A stretch of 64,000 nt of DNA from Rheinheimera sp. (lineage in GTDB: Bacteria > Pseudomonadota > Gammaproteobacteria > Enterobacterales > Alteromonadaceae): the NCBI GenBank assembly GCA_003482455.1, contig DMYW01000002.1, positions 62,001-126,000 on the forward strand, read 5' to 3'. Both the position numbers and the translations under genes were made by a program. Shown piece after piece: positions 15,420-24,764 of this stretch. Under the pieces are notes generated by a model. That model saw only the letters and a program-made list of their open reading frames with translations. It did no database searches and was not told the origin of the DNA. Positions within the stretch are counted from its first letter, which is position 1. Every line of letters begins with the position of its first letter.

Positions 15420-18029
15420 GTGAAGGCTTCAATTCAAGCTAGCAGTGCGGCTGCGCTGCAGCGACGCATTCATCGTTTACAAAGTGTACTGGAGCGGTAT
15501 CGCTATGCGTTATCCGTGCGCCAGGCGTTGCTGAGTCTGTCTGAACTCGCCAGTAACTTGTCTGATATGGCAGAGTTTTACCCGCAAATTCATCAGCTTA
15601 TCCAAGAATATCTCGTTGCCGACAACTTCTATGTGGTGCTGATTGACCACGAGAAAAACGAATACAGTGTCAGCTATTACGCCGATGAAAAAGACCCGTT
15701 CGACTTCTCCGATGACACCAGCGAGTTCGCGCGTGGCTTGACCGGCTACGTCGCAAGGACCGGCCAACCTTTGCTGTGTGATGAAGAAAACTATGTGCGA
15801 CTGATCCGCGAAGGCCAGATCCAAGCGGGCGGCACACCAAGTCACCATTGGCTTGGTGTCCCTTTAAAACGCGGTGCACATGTGATTGGTGTGATGTCAG
15901 TTCAGTTGTATGACACCAGCCGCGATTACCATCCGCAGGATGTGCAGCTGCTCGAAGTGATTGCGATGCACACAGTGACGGCGATCGACCGGGTGAAAAG
16001 TCGTGAGTTGCTAGAACAAACGGTGCGGGAACGCACTCGGCAATTACAAAGCACCAACCAAAATCTGCAACGCGAGATTCGTGAACGGCAAAACGCCGAA
16101 AAACTGCAAGCTGCCTTGTATAAAATCGCCGAACTCACGGCAAGTAGCGCCGATATGTCGGCATTCTACCGGCAAATCCACCAAGTGTTGTCGGGCCTGA
16201 TGCCAGCGGATAACTGCTTTATTGCTTTACTCGATGAAACGGGTAAAAAGCTCAGCTTTCCGTTTTATATTGACCAATTTAGTCCACCGGCGCAGGAGCG
16301 GCCGCTGCGCAAAGGGTTCACCGAATACGTGCTGCGGGTCGGTGAAGCACGCTTGATCAATAAAGAACTTACCGCGCAATTGGTGGCGCAAGGGGAAGTC
16401 CTGCGTTTGGTCAAAGACGAGCAAAACAGGCCGATCCATTGGTCCATCAGCTGGTTAGGCGCGCCATTGCTGATTGACCAACAAGCGCTGGGGGTGATCG
16501 CGCTGCAGTCTTATGACGAGCACTATTTATACAGCGACAACGAATTGAATATTCTGAAGTTCGTCTCGCAACATATCGCGGTCGCCATTCAACGAAAATT
16601 GAATATTGAACAACAACGCCAGCACCAAGAAGACTTAGAACGCAAAATTTTTGAGCGTACACGCGAGCTGCGTCAAACCAATTTGTTTTTACGGCTGCAG
16701 GTGGAAGAACGCAAAAAAGCCGAAGAAAAGCTGTTTCACGAAGCTAACCATGATGCTTTAACTGGATTGGCCAACCGCCAAATGTTTATGCTGCAACTGC
16801 GGCAGAAGTTTGCACTGCGTACTCGTCAGCCCGATTTGAAATTCTCGCTGTTATTCATTGATTTAGACCGCTTCAAAATGATCAACGACACCATGGGCCA
16901 TCATGCTGGTGATGCCTTTTTGGTCGAGATCAGCCTGCGCTTACAACAAACTGTGCGGGAATTAGATTTAGTCGCAAGGCTTGGCGGCGACGAATTTGTC
17001 GTAATGCTTGGGCCTATGCAACAAGATACTGACGCCGAAGAGGTGGCTGATCGTATTATCAAAGCCGTCCGCGAGCCGATGGAATTGCAAGGCCAACTAG
17101 TGTATTCAGGCGCATCGATTGGCATTGCGCATTACCGGCCAGATTACCCGAATGCCGATGCGTTGCTGCGTGACGCCGATGCCGCCATGTATCAAGCCAA
17201 AGCGATGGGGCGCAACCGCTTTGTGATTTTCACTGAATCGATGCGCGAACAACTGCTACAAGAAATGTCATTTGAACAGTCGTTGCATCAGGCGCTCAAC
17301 GAACAACAGTTTAGTATCTGCCAGCAACCTATTGTGTGTACCGATAAACAGCTGCTGCTTGGCTTTAGTACCGCCTTATGTTGGCAGCATCCAACGCTAG
17401 GCTGCCAAACCGATTTTTGCCAACAAGCGGCGCAAGCGGGTGTGTTGTCACAAATCGAATATCAAGTGTTGGAGCAACAATTAACACGGCTATCGCGAGA
17501 CGAAGAACCGGCGATCCTGCTGTTCCCATTGTCTACCCAGCAATTATGCTCAAGTAGCCAACTGCATCGTCTCACGCAACTGCTCGGGACTTATCCTGCA
17601 GTGCTGCATCGACTGGCGCTTACCTTTAGCGAAGCTGACTTACTGAAACTCAATCCACGCGAGTTGGCGCAACTGAGTGTGTTGAAACGAGCGGGCGTAC
17701 GTTTGGCACTCGATCAATTCGGCGCCAACTTTATGCCACTCGGTTTGCTAACCCAGTATCCATTTGATTTTGTGAAGCTCGAAGCTAATTTTTGCCGCAG
17801 TTTGGTCAAGCAAGAACAACAGCGCACTGTGTTGGAATTACTGCTCGACTTAGCGCAAACCTACCGGTTCCGCTTGATCGCCGATGGCGTGCAAGACCAA
17901 CAACAGCTCAGCACTTTGTTAGACATTGGCTGCTGCTACATGCAAGGCCCCGTCGTCGACCAAGTTTTAAAACAGCAAGCAGCTGCTGAGCTGGCCGACT
18001 CAGCTGTCCTTCTTCAACATCGCGCGTAA
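15420..18029 (+). CDS. GAF-GAF-GGDEF protein with degenerate EAL domain
   Basis: The 869-residue soluble protein starts at GTG without a clear Shine-Dalgarno. It has two homologous GAF domains (about 35-195 and 235-395), each followed by a coiled coil. The GGDEF domain spans about 440-605, with DALTGLANR, an intact GGDEF at 522-526 and an inhibitory-site RxxD (R513-D516) five residues before it. This predicts an active, product-inhibited diguanylate cyclase. The C-terminal part (about 625-850) aligns with EAL domains but reads GFSTALCW near 648 where the catalytic Glu should be. Other metal ligands also look altered, so phosphodiesterase activity is unlikely. The last 30 bases overlap the convergent rep gene. 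Confidence 0.88.
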   Translation: MKASIQASSAAALQRRIHRLQSVLERYRYALSVRQALLSLSELASNLSDMAEFYPQIHQLIQEYLVADNFYVVLIDHEKNEYSVSYYADEKDPFDFSDDTSEFARGLTGYVARTGQPLLCDEENYVRLIREGQIQAGGTPSHHWLGVPLKRGAHVIGVMSVQLYDTSRDYHPQDVQLLEVIAMHTVTAIDRVKSRELLEQTVRERTRQLQSTNQNLQREIRERQNAEKLQAALYKIAELTASSADMSAFYRQIHQVLSGLMPADNCFIALLDETGKKLSFPFYIDQFSPPAQERPLRKGFTEYVLRVGEARLINKELTAQLVAQGEVLRLVKDEQNRPIHWSISWLGAPLLIDQQALGVIALQSYDEHYLYSDNELNILKFVSQHIAVAIQRKLNIEQQRQHQEDLERKIFERTRELRQTNLFLRLQVEERKKAEEKLFHEANHDALTGLANRQMFMLQLRQKFALRTRQPDLKFSLLFIDLDRFKMINDTMGHHAGDAFLVEISLRLQQTVRELDLVARLGGDEFVVMLGPMQQDTDAEEVADRIIKAVREPMELQGQLVYSGASIGIAHYRPDYPNADALLRDADAAMYQAKAMGRNRFVIFTESMREQLLQEMSFEQSLHQALNEQQFSICQQPIVCTDKQLLLGFSTALCWQHPTLGCQTDFCQQAAQAGVLSQIEYQVLEQQLTRLSRDEEPAILLFPLSTQQLCSSSQLHRLTQLLGTYPAVLHRLALTFSEADLLKLNPRELAQLSVLKRAGVRLALDQFGANFMPLGLLTQYPFDFVKLEANFCRSLVKQEQQRTVLELLLDLAQTYRFRLIADGVQDQQQLSTLLDIGCCYMQGPVVDQVLKQQAAAELADSAVLLQHRA

Positions 18030-20018
18030 GCGGTCTAAATGGGCAAGCCCCGTCGCTTGGCGCTGTGCCTCGGTTTTCACCGGCGTAGCTTTTTGCCATT
18101 CTAAGTCGTCTTGTGGCAGTTCATCCAAAAACCGGCTTGGCTCGGGTTTGACTGTCTCGCCATATTGGCGCCGCTCGCGGGCATAAGTGAAAATCAGCTC
18201 GCGTTGTGCCCGCGTAATGCCGACATACGCTAAGCGCCGTTCTTCTTCGACGTTGTCTTCATCGATGCTGCTTTGATGCGGCAACAAGCCTTCTTCCATG
18301 CCGACCATAAACACGAATGGGAATTCCAAGCCCTTCGAAGCGTGCAGCGTCAACAGCTGCACTTGGTCGGCGTCATCTTCTTGTTCTTGTCGTTCCATCA
18401 TGTCGCGTAGCGTCAGTTTGGTGACCACTTCCGGCAGCGTCAGCGGTTCGTGTTCTTCATCGCCTTTGAGCATTTCAGTGACCCAGCGGAACAACTCGTT
18501 GACGTTTTTCAGTGCCATCTCAGCGGCTTTAGGGCTGGCACTGGTTTCAAACAAATAGGTTTCATAGTGGCTTTGCCGAATTAAATCACGCACCGCTTCA
18601 GCTGGCTCTGCCCGCACCGCATTGTCGGCAAGCGTGACAATCCACTGCGCGAACTGACGCACCGCCGCTAAGCTTTTGCCGCTCAGCTCGTCAGATAACT
18701 CCGGCGCGCAGCAGGCATCAAACAAGCTGATATTCAGCGAATTTGCTAAGTCACCGACTTTTTGCAAGGTCGCGGCGCCAATTTCACGCTTTGGCGTGTT
18801 GATGATCCGCAGCAAGGCGTTGTCGTCGTCTTGGTTCACCAGCAAACGCAGGTAGGCCATGATGTCTTTGATTTCGCTACGCGAGAAAAACGAGGTGCCG
18901 CCGGAAATTTTGTACGGAATGCGGTTGGTCATCAGCGCTTTTTCAAACACCCGAGCTTGGTGATTGCCGCGATACAACAAGGCGTAATCGCGATAATTGG
19001 TACGGTTTAAAAAGCGGTGCGAGATGATTTCTGCCACCACTTTTTCCGCTTCGTCTTCTTCACTTTTGGTCGGAAGTACGCGCAGCGGCACGCCGTACGG
19101 CATCTCGGAGAACAAGGCTTTGTTGTATTCGTGCGGGTTGTTGGCGATCAAAATATTGGCCGCTTTTAAGATACGGCCGCACGAGCGGTAGTTTTGTTCG
19201 AGTTTGATCACGCGTAAATTCGGGAAATCTTTACCGAGCAACACCAAGTTTTGCGGTTTGGCACCGCGCCAGGAATAAATCGATTGGTCATCGTCGCCCA
19301 CCACGGTAAAACGTTGCCGCTCGCCGACCAGCCATTTCACCAGCTCGTACTGGCTGGTGTTGGTGTCTTGGTATTCATCGACCAGCAAGTATTGGATTTT
19401 CCGCTGCCAGCGCTCGCGCACTTCGACATTGGCGGCAAACAGCAGCGTCGGCACCATGATCAAGTCGTCAAAATCCAGCGCATTGTAGGCACGCAGCTGC
19501 GCCGCATATTGCTGATAATAATTGGCAAAACTGATGCTTTTGGCGTCCGACGCCTGTGCTAAGGCGTGCTGGGGCAACAGCAAATCGTTTTTCCAATTGG
19601 AGATCCGACCGGACAATTCTTTCAACAAATCTTTGTCGCCTTGGAACTCTTTTTCCGTCAGTTCCTTTAACAGCGTCATGGTGTCGGTGTCGTCAAACAG
19701 CGTGAAATTGGCTTTATAACCAATGGCTTTGTGCTCTTTTTTTAAGATCTCAAGGCCCAGCGTGTGGAAGGTCGATACCGTAAGGCCTCTTAGTTTGCTT
19801 TTATCCAGCTGATGACCGATCCGCTCTTTCATCTCACGCGCCGCTTTGTTGGTAAACGTCACCGCAGCAATATGGCGCGCCTGCATCTGACATTCTTCAA
19901 TCAGATAAGCGATTTTATTGGTGATGACGCGGGTTTTGCCAGAACCTGCCCCCGCCAACACCAGGCAAGGGCCTGCAATGTATTTGACCGCGTCATTTTG
20001 TTGCGTATTCAGTTTCAT
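18000..20018 (-). CDS. rep: ATP-dependent DNA helicase Rep
   Basis: Rep is an SF1A 3'-5' helicase that helps replication forks pass protein roadblocks. The start at 20018 (MKLNTQQNDAVKYIAGPCLVLAGAGSGKTRVI) matches Rep proteins and gives 672 residues, against 673 in E. coli. The Walker A is GAGSGKT. Also visible are LLVDEYQDTN (Walker B, motif II), GDDDQSIYSWRGA (motif III), LEQNYRS (motif IV), LLTLHASKGLEFPFVF (motif V) and VGITRAQREL (motif VI). It converges on the diguanylate cyclase gene with a 30-base tail overlap. Confidence 0.95.
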   Translation of the reverse strand: MKLNTQQNDAVKYIAGPCLVLAGAGSGKTRVITNKIAYLIEECQMQARHIAAVTFTNKAAREMKERIGHQLDKSKLRGLTVSTFHTLGLEILKKEHKAIGYKANFTLFDDTDTMTLLKELTEKEFQGDKDLLKELSGRISNWKNDLLLPQHALAQASDAKSISFANYYQQYAAQLRAYNALDFDDLIMVPTLLFAANVEVRERWQRKIQYLLVDEYQDTNTSQYELVKWLVGERQRFTVVGDDDQSIYSWRGAKPQNLVLLGKDFPNLRVIKLEQNYRSCGRILKAANILIANNPHEYNKALFSEMPYGVPLRVLPTKSEEDEAEKVVAEIISHRFLNRTNYRDYALLYRGNHQARVFEKALMTNRIPYKISGGTSFFSRSEIKDIMAYLRLLVNQDDDNALLRIINTPKREIGAATLQKVGDLANSLNISLFDACCAPELSDELSGKSLAAVRQFAQWIVTLADNAVRAEPAEAVRDLIRQSHYETYLFETSASPKAAEMALKNVNELFRWVTEMLKGDEEHEPLTLPEVVTKLTLRDMMERQEQEDDADQVQLLTLHASKGLEFPFVFMVGMEEGLLPHQSSIDEDNVEEERRLAYVGITRAQRELIFTYARERRQYGETVKPEPSRFLDELPQDDLEWQKATPVKTEAQRQATGLAHLDRLRAMLKKDS

Positions 20019-20379
20019 TGTCGGACCTATGATTGACTGCAGATCGCCCGAGCGTGGCATCGAGGCGGGCGAAAGTGCCCGAGCAAGCAACGTCGGCGAG
20101 AGAAAAGTTGGCTAGTGTAGCCCAAACGGGCTTTGAGCTAAAGCAATGCTGCTACGGCCTCACGCTTGGGTCGTGCTGATTTGCTGCTTGGCCATGTCCA
20201 CTTGGCCACGCACCAATGCCAACAAGCGCACTGCGATTGCACCTTTTGGCTAAATCCAACGTCGAAACAGAAAGTTGCAACAGCTGCCTTGAAAAAAGCA
20301 TCGCCAATAGCCACCTTGGTGCATAGAATGTGCTGAATTGACGCCTAACAGCGCCGCCTTAAAACGCAAGGAGAGCCCG

Positions 20380-20637
20380 ATGCTCGACCCGAAAAAGATT
20401 GAAGAAATGGCTCGCCAAATTGGCTCGAGCCTGCCGCCTAAATTCCGCGAAGTGGCCGATGAGATTGAAGGCAAAGTCAAAACTGTGCTGCAAGCCAAGT
20501 TAAGTCAGCTGGATTTTGTCAGCCGCGAAGAATTTGACGTACAGCGCCAAGTGCTGTTGCGTACACGCGAAAAGCTAGACGCCCTCGAACAACAAGTGCA
20601 GCAGTTGCTCGCTGCAAAACAAGATAAAGCGGAGTAA
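20380..20637 (+). CDS. ubiK: Ubiquinone biosynthesis accessory factor UbiK
   Basis: The start at 20380 follows AAGGAG and gives 85 residues beginning MLDPKKIEEMARQIGSSLPP. The protein is an N-terminal amphipathic helix followed by a coiled-coil trimerisation region (DVQRQVLLRTREKLDALEQQVQQLLA). It was formerly called YqiC or BMFP, and supports aerobic ubiquinone synthesis in complex with UbiJ. A 51-codon frame follows three bases after its stop. Confidence 0.9.
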   Translation: MLDPKKIEEMARQIGSSLPPKFREVADEIEGKVKTVLQAKLSQLDFVSREEFDVQRQVLLRTREKLDALEQQVQQLLAAKQDKAE

Positions 20638-20640
20638 CCA

Positions 20641-20796
20641 ATGAACGAATTCGATTTTGACTTAGACCATCTGGATTTTGACGGCGCACAAGCCAGCAAC
20701 GAAGCCAAGTTGGCGCAGGCGGATGCCCAAGCGGCAGAAGACGCCCTCGCCGCGCAAGACGACGACGGCTGTGCCGGTGGCGCTTGTAAAATTTAA
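20641..20796 (+). CDS. Small acidic protein with C-terminal cysteine motif
   Basis: A 51-residue frame starts three bases after ubiK and is followed by a terminator, so it is probably translated from the ubiK mRNA. It is strongly acidic (MNEFDFDLDHLDFDGAQAS), has an Ala/Asp-rich helix, and ends CAGGACKI, a C-x4-C pair. I do not recognise a family. Codon use is like its neighbours. The lack of an obvious Shine-Dalgarno apart from the GCGGAG before the ubiK stop suggests coupled translation. Confidence 0.6.
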   Translation: MNEFDFDLDHLDFDGAQASNEAKLAQADAQAAEDALAAQDDDGCAGGACKI

Positions 20797-20822
20797 GCCG
20801 CATTTCGGCTAGTTGTATGACA

Positions 20823-20851
20823 AAGGGCTCGTGTGAGCCCTTCGTTTTTTT
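20823..20851 (+). terminator. Terminator after ubiK and the small protein
   Basis: AAGGGCTC-GTGT-GAGCCCTT followed by a T-run. Confidence 0.88.
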
Positions 20852-21101
20852 GGTCAGGTTTCACAGCCCGACCGCATCCCATCGTGCACCTGCTGCAACT
20901 GGGTTTCAGGCCCCACGTCATCCGTTTTTCCAATCATCCCTATCGCTTTAACTCATTTTCCTGATGAATTGTTTCACCGCACAATGCCTGCAAGTCACAG
21001 CGCATGCCGATATGGCTGTTGTGATGAAGTCCTGCGAAGTCCAATGCCCGTTCCTGCACCTAGGGTGGGCTTCGCAGGCGATAATTCAACGGAGAATCCT
21101 A

Positions 21102-21191
21102 TGCTTAAAGTAATTTCGCAGCATTTGTTACGCATTGGTGCTAGTCAGCTTGGCCATGATTTGCCGGCGGACACTGCTGCACCGCAATAGC
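21102..21191 (+). CDS. Possible 29-residue peptide gene
   Basis: An ATG at 21102 has a CGGAGAA Shine-Dalgarno and encodes MLKVISQHLLRIGASQLGHD plus nine residues. The N-terminus is amphipathic. It lies in the 478-base gap between the ubiK terminator and the FAD oxidase gene, so it may be a leader peptide for that gene. Support is only the ribosome site. Confidence 0.3.
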
Positions 21192-21274
21192 AACGGTTTT
21201 TAACCCGCCTGCGCAACCCCTTGTTGTGCTGCTCAAGCTTCGATAGTCTTGAGGAAAACGCACAAGGAGTGGTG

Positions 21275-22714
21275 ATGCTTAAGATGATTCGATGGACTGC
21301 GCTGGCGGTTTTGCTTGGCGTCGTAGGTTGGCTGGGTTGGTATTTCGCCAAGGCAGATCTGCCAACACCGCCTTCAGGTGCTGCGACCTTGATTTACGAT
21401 GTCAGCCAATTAAATCCTATCGCCATGACTCAGGTCTATGCCGTGCGCAATGAAACGGAGCTGGCTGCATTTTTACAACGCAGTCAGGGCCCTATCAGCA
21501 TCGGTGGCGGCCGCTACAGTCAAGGAGGCCACACCGCCATCCTTGATGGCGTGCAACTGGATATGCGCACCTTTAATCAAGTGCTGGCATTTGACCCTGT
21601 GGCCAAACAAATCCGAGTCCAAGCGGGGATGCGGTGGTCCGAATTGCAACGGGTGATCGATCCACACCAGTTAGCGGTCAAGATTATGCAGACCTACGCC
21701 AATTTCACCATCGGTGGATCGGTCAGTGTCAATGCGCACGGCCGTTATGTCGGACAAGGAGCTTTAGTGCATTCGATACTAGCGCTTCGATTAATGCTGG
21801 CCGATGGCCAAATCTTAGAATTATCACCCCAACAGCACCCAGAAATTTTTTATGCGGTGATTGGCGGATATGGCGGGCTTGGGGTGATCCTCGATGTCAC
21901 CTTGCAGCTAACCGACAACAGTAAAGTCAAACGTCATTATGCCGATATGCCTTTGGCAGACTATGCAGCATGGTTTGCGACCCAGCGCCACGAGCAGCCC
22001 ACCATGGTGTTCCATAACGCCGATTTGTTCCCGCCGCATTACAACCAAGTCCGTGCGGTCAGCTGGCTGCAGACCGATGAGCCAGTGACAGAACCGCAGC
22101 GATTACATCCCCAAGGCAATGACTACCGGTATCAAGCCCGACTGGTGGACTTTGTGGCAGATTATCCAGCCGGAAAGTGGTTACGCCAGCATGTGTTTGA
22201 ACCCTTGGTCTATCAAGCGGACACTGTGCATTGGCGCAATTTTGAAGCAAGTTACGATGTCGCAGAACTCGAACCTGTGTCGCGACAAGACTTTAGTTAC
22301 GGCCTGCGTGAATACTTTGTCCCCGTCGACCAGCTACAACCCTTTGTCGCACGTATGGCAAGTATCTTCGAGCAACACCATGTCAATGTGTTAAACGTGT
22401 CCATTCGCCATGCCAAAGCGGACCCACACACCTTATTAAGTTGGTCACCGACCGAGGTATTTTGCTTGGTCGTGTATTATCGCCAAGGCACGGATAGCCA
22501 AGCGCAACAGGCGACAGACGCCTGGAGCCAAGCCATGGTGGAGGCGAGCATCGCCGTTGGCGGTCGTTATTATTTACCGTATCAGCGTAGCGCTACCGTG
22601 ACACAATTTAGCCAAGCCTACCCTGGCATCAGACGGTTTGCCGAGTTAAAGCAGCAGCTGGATCCGAATGGCCGCTTTACCAATGCATTCTGGCAAAAAT
22701 ACTTGCCAAAATAA
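21275..22714 (+). CDS. Membrane-anchored FAD-binding oxidoreductase
   Basis: The start at 21275 follows AAGGAG and gives 479 residues. One N-terminal membrane helix (about 5-25) is present. A PCMH-type FAD-binding domain follows (about 55-235), with SIGGGRYSQGGHT as the pyrophosphate loop, GGSVSVNAHGRYVGQG, and the GGYGGLGVILDVTL strand. The C-terminal substrate domain ends in LDPNGRFTNAFWQKYL, as in aldonolactone or alditol oxidases. The substrate is unknown. It is a single gene with no obvious partner. Confidence 0.82.
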   Translation: MLKMIRWTALAVLLGVVGWLGWYFAKADLPTPPSGAATLIYDVSQLNPIAMTQVYAVRNETELAAFLQRSQGPISIGGGRYSQGGHTAILDGVQLDMRTFNQVLAFDPVAKQIRVQAGMRWSELQRVIDPHQLAVKIMQTYANFTIGGSVSVNAHGRYVGQGALVHSILALRLMLADGQILELSPQQHPEIFYAVIGGYGGLGVILDVTLQLTDNSKVKRHYADMPLADYAAWFATQRHEQPTMVFHNADLFPPHYNQVRAVSWLQTDEPVTEPQRLHPQGNDYRYQARLVDFVADYPAGKWLRQHVFEPLVYQADTVHWRNFEASYDVAELEPVSRQDFSYGLREYFVPVDQLQPFVARMASIFEQHHVNVLNVSIRHAKADPHTLLSWSPTEVFCLVVYYRQGTDSQAQQATDAWSQAMVEASIAVGGRYYLPYQRSATVTQFSQAYPGIRRFAELKQQLDPNGRFTNAFWQKYLPK

Positions 22715-22947
22715 CCTTCTTGTCAGTCTGCGGTGCCAAGGTCAGACGTCTATACGACTAGAAACTTGGTGATGAAAGCGGCCGTTGTTTGTACAATGCG
22801 ACACGCTAAATAAGAAAAATCGAACTGAGATCGCCTTTGTACCCCTATCCTCGCCGGCCATTGCACACGGCGAGTCAAACTGGCAGTATCTCGCGTCATT
22901 CATCGAAAGGCCCAGGCGGCCGCTCAAGTAACTAGCAGGAAAACAAC

Positions 22948-23940
22948 ATGGCAGCATTTGGTAGTGTATTTATGCCGGAAATGGCAATGGCCCAGTTTGA
23001 TGGTTCAGCATGGAGCGACAGCGCGATTGTCAGCGCAAACAGCATCAGCTTGCACCCGGGCGCGCACGTGCTGCACTACGCCAGCACCTGTTTTGAAGGG
23101 TTAAAAGCATTCCGTCATGACAACGGCGACATCGCCTTGTTCCGTATGGACAAAAACATCGCGCGGATGCTGCAAAGCTCGCAGTTGTTATCGCTGCCAA
23201 GCTTCGAGCCAGAATTTTTAGCCAAGATGATCGTCGACATCGTCCGTCACTACAAAGCCGACGTACCAACCCCGCCAGGTTCTATGTACATTCGCCCAAC
23301 CCATATCGGCACTGAGCCGGCGATTGGCAAAGCGGCGACACCAACGCTGACGTCTATGTTGTATGTGTTGTTATCACCCGTCGGTGATTATTTTGCCGGT
23401 GGTCACCGTGCACTGCGTTTGTTGATGGAAGACAACGCCCGCTGCGCGCCGCACATGGGCATGATCAAAAGCGGTGGTAACTACGCCAGCGCCTTGTTCC
23501 CAACCATGCAAGCCAAAGCCCAGTACCAAGCAGACCAAGTGTTGTTCTGCCCGAACGGCGACGTGCAAGAAACTGGCGCTGCCAACTTCTTGTTGATCGA
23601 CGGCGATGAAATCATCACCAAAGCACTGGACGCCAGCTTCTTACACGGCGTAACCCGTGATTCGATCCTGACCTTAGCTCGCGATTTGGGCATGAAAGTG
23701 TCTGAGCGCGAACTGACGGTCGATGAGCTGTTAGAACGCGCCGCTAAACCAGGTACTGAAGCAGCACTGTCAGGCACAGCAGCCGTATTGGCGCCAGTGG
23801 GCACCTTGATCCACCGCGGTCAAGAATTCAAAGTGGGTTCGGGTGAGCCAGGCGCGACCACCAATCGCCTGCGCCAAGCGCTGAATGATATTCAGTGGGG
23901 CAAAGCCGAAGATAAACACGGCTGGTTAACCCGCGTCTAA
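22948..23940 (+). CDS. ilvE: Branched-chain amino acid aminotransferase
   Basis: This class IV PLP enzyme performs the last step of Leu, Ile and Val synthesis. It has 330 residues from an ATG behind AGGAAA. Visible hallmarks are HYASTCFEGLKAFRH, the YIRPTHIG stretch, MIKSGGNYASAL with the PLP-binding lysine, VQETGAANFLLIDGD, and the SGTAAVLAPVG loop. It is of the longer subtype rather than the E. coli 309-residue type. It is a single gene followed by a terminator. Confidence 0.9.
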   Translation: MAAFGSVFMPEMAMAQFDGSAWSDSAIVSANSISLHPGAHVLHYASTCFEGLKAFRHDNGDIALFRMDKNIARMLQSSQLLSLPSFEPEFLAKMIVDIVRHYKADVPTPPGSMYIRPTHIGTEPAIGKAATPTLTSMLYVLLSPVGDYFAGGHRALRLLMEDNARCAPHMGMIKSGGNYASALFPTMQAKAQYQADQVLFCPNGDVQETGAANFLLIDGDEIITKALDASFLHGVTRDSILTLARDLGMKVSERELTVDELLERAAKPGTEAALSGTAAVLAPVGTLIHRGQEFKVGSGEPGATTNRLRQALNDIQWGKAEDKHGWLTRV

Positions 23941-23971
23941 GCGCGCTGATGTAGGCGTTACGCTAACAAAC

Positions 23972-23995
23972 AAAAGCCTCCGCATGGAGGCTTTG
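23972..23995 (+). terminator. Terminator of ilvE
   Basis: AAAGCCTCC-GCAT-GGAGGCTTT followed by GTTATTTG. The T-run is short. Confidence 0.75.
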
Positions 23996-24143
23996 TTATT
24001 TGTGATGTACAGCTTGAGTGTGACTTGGTTTGACGACTAGCGTGACCTAGGCCGCGCAGACGCGGGGGACCGATGTTTAGCCACCCGCCGCGCCATTGAT
24101 TTGGCTATTCCCTGTCGCGTCTATTCACTCAGTCGCCTGACGC

Positions 24144-24491
24144 TTAGCCGCGAAATGCCGTCACTTTGATTTCGATTTTCCACGCAGGGTCAGCCAGTCG
24201 CGCTTCGACGGTGGCGCGTGCCGGTGCTTGGCTTGGCGCTACCCACGCATCCCAGGCTAAGTTCATACCGGCATAATCGGCCATATCTGCCAAGTAAATA
24301 GTCGCATCGACGATATCGGCTTTATTGGCGCCGCACTCCGCGAGCAAGGCATCAATTTGATTCAGCACGTCGTTCGTTTGTGCCGTAATGCCTTCATGCG
24401 TGTTATTCGGCACCATGCCAGAGCAAAAAATAAAGCCACCCGCCACCACTGCTTCGGAATAACGAGTCCCTGGGATCACACGTTCAATCAT
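24144..24491 (-). CDS. RidA-family deaminase
   Basis: RidA proteins hydrolyse reactive enamine/imine intermediates produced by PLP enzymes such as threonine dehydratase. The 115-residue protein has the family core FCSGMVP, QTNDVLNQIDALL and the catalytic-arginine region ARATVEARLADP, with a C-terminal Glu in KIEIKVTAF. The start has AAGGAG. Proximity to ilvE, on the opposite strand, fits branched-chain amino acid metabolism. It could belong to another Rid subgroup, since the C-terminal signature is not the exact RidA one. Confidence 0.85.
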   Translation of the reverse strand: MIERVIPGTRYSEAVVAGGFIFCSGMVPNNTHEGITAQTNDVLNQIDALLAECGANKADIVDATIYLADMADYAGMNLAWDAWVAPSQAPARATVEARLADPAWKIEIKVTAFRG

Positions 24492-24682
24492 ATAAACTCC
24501 TTGGTTTTGCGTGTTGTAACAGGCTCAGACAACTTTGGCAATCTGGTAAGCGAGTGAAGGTTTCGCGCCCAAGGCTGAGCAGACGCGCCGCCATCGACAG
24601 ACGGCCGGTCGAAACCGCTCCTCATCCTTTTGTGGCAATGGCAAGGGCTGCGCTTTACACGGCAGCGCGGCGAACTCAGCAT

Positions 24683-24709
24683 AAAAAAAGCCCCGCAGCT
24701 GCGGGGCAA
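24683..24709 (-). terminator. Terminator of the DUF2884 gene
   Basis: The palindrome GCCCCGCAGCTGCGGGGC is followed by seven T on the minus strand. Confidence 0.85.
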
Positions 24710-24764
24710 AGGGTGTTTCAGGGTCATTGAAACATGTGGGTTGGGGACGAAAACGGGTACTCGG

